DNA of 25,610 nucleotides from Paludibacteraceae bacterium (GTDB taxonomy: Bacteria > Bacteroidota > Bacteroidia > Bacteroidales > Paludibacteraceae): assembly GCA_016292775.1 (NCBI GenBank), contig JAEDFN010000023.1, forward strand, positions 1-25,610, given 5' to 3'. The notes beneath the pieces are model-generated. The model did not search any database. It worked only from the letters and a program-made list of their open reading frames with translations, and was not told the origin of the DNA. Positions 23,503 through 25,610 of the stretch are shown in pieces. The stretch's first letter is position 1; every line of letters starts with the position of its first letter. The position numbers and the translations under genes are program-made.

Positions 23503-23520
23503 GTTCGCAAAAGTACGAAC
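23503..23520 (-). promoter_or_regulatory. Candidate ArsR operator 2
   Basis: GTTCGC(6)ACGAAC, imperfect by one base, sharing 14 of 16 core positions with operator 1. It contains the whole -7 box (23508-23515), so binding would block RNA polymerase directly. Confidence 0.75.
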
Positions 23521-23538
23521 ATTATTTGAATTGTCAAA
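23508..23538 (-). promoter_or_regulatory. Promoter of the arsR operon
   Basis: On the minus strand: TTTG (complement of 23535-23538), 19 bases, then TACTTTTG (complement of 23508-23515). This matches the Bacteroides consensus TTTG-N19-21-TAnnTTTG at all defined positions. Transcription would start near 23501, leaving a leader of about 150 bases (23349-23501) before the arsR ATG, in which I see no ORF or clear structure. Confidence 0.8.
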
Positions 23539-23711
23539 GGGTATTGCAAAATAAATCTTAAAATACGATTTTTTTGGTTTTATTTTGTAAATTTTGCAGT
23601 GGAGTTGTGATTAATTTTTGGGTGTTATAATTCAAAATGATTCTGATTTCGCGATTTTTTCGAAAAATATTGTAAATTATCAACTATTTTTTCTGCTCAA
23701 ATCCCTTTATC

Positions 23712-23750
23712 TGTGCAATAACTGCACATTTTTTCAAGAAATGTGCAGTT
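23712..23750. repeat. TGTGCA inverted repeats upstream of acyl-CoA synthetase (possible operator)
   Basis: AACTGCACATTT (23720-23731) pairs perfectly with AAATGTGCAGTT (23739-23750) across seven bases. A further TGTGCA at 23712-23717 forms another inverted pair with TGCACA at 23723-23728, so there are three half-sites. They end 17 bases before the -7 box, covering the expected -33 region; binding by a repressor or activator is plausible. It has no T-tract and is not a terminator for the divergent arsR operon. Confidence 0.6.
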
Positions 23751-23767
23751 TGTTACTTAATTCTTTG

Positions 23768-23775
23768 TACCTTTG
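23768..23775 (+). promoter_or_regulatory. -7 box of the acyl-CoA synthetase gene
   Basis: TACCTTTG is an exact TAnnTTTG match, 23 bases before the ATG at 23799. A TTTG at 23749-23752 lies only 15 bases upstream, shorter than the usual 19-21, so the upstream element is uncertain. The rest of the gap from 23550 to 23711 is AT-rich with no gene. Confidence 0.6.
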
Positions 23776-23798
23776 CGTGCATTTAAAAAAATAATTTT

Positions 23799-25490
23799 AT
23801 GGTAAGCGAAAATTTAGTTCGTCTGTTTGAGCATAGTATGAAATCCAATTGGGAGTTACCTGCTTTTACAGATTATATGGAAAAGAAAACCTACACTTAT
23901 GGAGAAGTTGCAGAAGAGGTAGCTCGTCTGCATGTACTTTTTAAGTCAATAGGTTTTGAGAAGGGAGATAAATGCGCTTTGGTGGGAAAAAACGGTTCTC
24001 GTTGGTGCATTGTTTATATTGCAGCGATAACGTATGGTGCTGTAATAGTTCCTATTCTTCAAGATTTTAATGTTAATGATATAAAGCATATTGTCAATCA
24101 TTCCGACTCAAAATTGCTTTTTATTAGTGATTATTTGTGGGAGAACATAGACGAAGATGAACTTTTGTATGTTGAGGCAATTTTTAATCTTGCTAATAAT
24201 AATTTGTTGTATCACAAGCCGGGAAAAGATCAGATAGAAAATGCTTACAATAAATTAAGTGAGAATTTTGAGGAGCAATATCCGAATGGATTTACATCTG
24301 CCGATGTTCTGTTTCCAACGATACCTAATACGGAATTGGCATGTATCAGTTATACTTCCGGAACAACAGGTTTCAGTAAGGGCGTAATGCTTCCGGGAAA
24401 TGCGTTGGCGGGAAATATTGTTTATGGTCTTGGTTCCAAGCTCCTTGAGCGCGGAGATAGGGCTCTTGCATTCCTCCCTCTTGCTCATGCTTATGGCTGT
24501 GCTTTTGACTTCCTCACCTCGTTCTGTGCCGGTTCTCATACCACTTATCTTGGTAAAATTCCTTCTCCTAAGATATTATTAAAGGCATTTGCCGAGGTAA
24601 AACCTTCTTGTATTTTTACCGTGCCTCTTATTATAGAGAAAATTTATCGCAAGCAGATTCAGCCGATGATGGAGAAGCGCACAATGCGTTGGGCTATGGT
24701 GGTTCCTTTCTTGGATAGTACTATTCTTGCCGCCGTTAATCGTAAACTCACCGAGGCTTTTGGTGGTGAATTTAAAGAGGTTATCATCGGTGGTGCACCA
24801 ATGAATCCGGAGGCGGAAGAGTTCTTTAAGAAAATCGGTTTCCGCTTTACTGTCGGCTATGGTATGACGGAGTGCGGCCCGCTTATCAGTCACTCTTTCT
24901 GGCATGAATATAAACTGAATTCCGTAGGTAAAGTGCTGCCTTGTATGGAGGCTAAAATCCTCTCTTCCGACCCTCATAACGAAGTGGGTGAAATCGTTGT
25001 TCGTGGTGAGAATATGATGATGGGATATTATAAAAATGAGGAGGCTACTAAAGCTGTTATTGATGAAGAGGGTTGGCTGCATACCGGAGATATGGGTACT
25101 ATGGATGAAGATGGTACTATCTATATCCGCGGTCGTAATAAGAATATGCTTCTCGGCCCTAATGGTCAGAATATATACCCTGAGGAGATTGAGGCAAAAC
25201 TGAATAATATGCCTTTTGTGCTTGAGAGTCTTGTGCTTCAAAATGCAGAAGATAAACTGGTGGCTTTTGTCGTTGTGGATAATGATGCCGCTGATGCCGC
25301 CAAACTTACTCAAGAGGATATCGTTAATATTATGGAAGAGAACAGAAAACAGGTCAATGCTGTTACCGGTTCTTACGAGAATATTGTAAAAATCCATATC
25401 CACCCTGAAGAGTTTGCCAAAACTCCGAAACGCAGTATTAAACGTTACTTGTATGTGAAGTTGGCTAAAGAGCAAGGTGCTGATAACTAA
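23799..25490 (+). CDS. Long-chain acyl-CoA synthetase (AMP-forming, FadD-like)
   Basis: 563 residues. ANL-superfamily motifs appear in order: the phosphate loop YTSGTTGFSKGV (185-196), the aromatic/acidic YGMTECGP (354-361), TGD in LHTGDMG (427-433) with Asp431 for ribose, and the hinge region RGRNKNMLLGPNGQNIYPEEIE (444-465). It would activate a fatty acid to acyl-AMP and then acyl-CoA in the cytoplasm. The C-terminal segment TPKRSIKRYLY (542-552) has a serine where TGK in the family motif usually puts the catalytic lysine, with Lys544 and Lys548 beside it. No signal peptide or membrane segment. The gene is monocistronic: own -7 box, terminator after the stop, divergent from the arsenic-type operon. 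Its substrate length is not shown by the sequence. Confidence 0.92.
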   Translation: MVSENLVRLFEHSMKSNWELPAFTDYMEKKTYTYGEVAEEVARLHVLFKSIGFEKGDKCALVGKNGSRWCIVYIAAITYGAVIVPILQDFNVNDIKHIVNHSDSKLLFISDYLWENIDEDELLYVEAIFNLANNNLLYHKPGKDQIENAYNKLSENFEEQYPNGFTSADVLFPTIPNTELACISYTSGTTGFSKGVMLPGNALAGNIVYGLGSKLLERGDRALAFLPLAHAYGCAFDFLTSFCAGSHTTYLGKIPSPKILLKAFAEVKPSCIFTVPLIIEKIYRKQIQPMMEKRTMRWAMVVPFLDSTILAAVNRKLTEAFGGEFKEVIIGGAPMNPEAEEFFKKIGFRFTVGYGMTECGPLISHSFWHEYKLNSVGKVLPCMEAKILSSDPHNEVGEIVVRGENMMMGYYKNEEATKAVIDEEGWLHTGDMGTMDEDGTIYIRGRNKNMLLGPNGQNIYPEEIEAKLNNMPFVLESLVLQNAEDKLVAFVVVDNDAADAAKLTQEDIVNIMEENRKQVNAVTGSYENIVKIHIHPEEFAKTPKRSIKRYLYVKLAKEQGADN

Positions 25491-25539
25491 TATATTATTA
25501 TTTATTACGCTCGCTTTGGCTTAAAAAGATATCTATAAA

Positions 25540-25582
25540 AGAGCCCGTACATCTTATTTCGGTGTACGGGCTCTATTTTTTA
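25540..25582 (+). terminator. Intrinsic terminator after the acyl-CoA synthetase gene
   Basis: AGAGCCCGTACATC (25540-25553) pairs with GGTGTACGGGCTCT (25561-25574), 14 pairs including one G-U, loop of seven bases, then ATTTTTTATT. It is 50 bases past the stop. Confidence 0.9.
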
Positions 25583-25610
25583 TTAAATAATTATATCTCG
25601 CTACCGCTCA

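Noticed and set aside
23349..23549. N-terminal extension of the ArsR reading frame
   Set aside because: Its possible ATG starts lie at or upstream of the promoter, and the extension is low-complexity and basic, unlike ArsR proteins.
24579..25475. Open frame of 298 residues on the minus strand
   Set aside because: It is antisense to the acyl-CoA synthetase, whose motifs are intact; the frame is His- and Ile-rich with no recognisable domain.
1..25610. tRNA, rRNA, CRISPR arrays, insertion sequences or attachment sites
   Set aside because: No tRNA-like cloverleaf, regularly spaced repeats, transposase or integrase reading frame was seen in the window.

Overview
The window looks like a chromosomal segment of an AT-rich member of the Bacteroidales. 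The grounds are: promoter boxes matching the Bacteroides consensus (TAnnTTTG, in the best case with TTTG 19 bases upstream); no obvious Shine-Dalgarno sequences; a 4-alpha-glucanotransferase carrying two N-terminal starch-binding domains; and a large capsule or O-antigen type glycosyltransferase cluster. I cannot name the genus from the sequence alone.

Region 1 (1-17320, all plus strand) is the 3' part of a surface-polysaccharide cluster that starts outside the window. It opens with the end of a FabG-like reductase and a FabH-like ketosynthase, which may build an acyl group. Ten predicted glycosyltransferases follow (five GT2, three GT4, one GT14-like, one Caps_synth/GT32-like), together with a hexapeptide acetyltransferase, a Wzy-type polymerase, two proteins with glycosidase-like folds (a membrane-anchored beta-propeller and a WbsX/GH99-like protein), and a final fusion of a nucleotidyltransferase-like domain with a thymidylate-kinase-like P-loop domain. 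Many genes overlap by 1, 4 or 11 bases, so they are probably translated in a coupled way. No flippase and no initiating phosphoglycosyl transferase lie in the window. A 168-base gap at 6510-6677 holds an inverted repeat and a possible internal promoter. Two hairpins at 17353-17440 close the cluster.

Region 2 (17471-20155, minus) is malQ, a DPE2-like 4-alpha-glucanotransferase with its own promoter, transcribed convergently with the polysaccharide cluster.

Region 3 (20253-23538, minus) is a compact ArsR-controlled operon: regulator, thioredoxin-fold lipoprotein, CcdA/DsbD-like membrane protein, small thioredoxin-like protein and an ArsP-type permease. It resembles parts of known Bacteroides arsenic operons (ArsF/ArsG families) but has no ArsA, ArsB, ArsC or ArsD here. 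The arsR promoter matches the Bacteroides consensus and carries two near-identical palindromes, one over the -7 box and one just downstream. The plausible reading is an organoarsenical (or other soft-metal) reduction and export unit, with electrons passed by CxxC pairs across the membrane.

Region 4 (23550-25610, plus) is an acyl-CoA synthetase gene with a good -7 box, an unusual TGTGCA inverted repeat just upstream, and a strong intrinsic terminator. No RNA genes, mobile elements or CRISPR arrays were seen.
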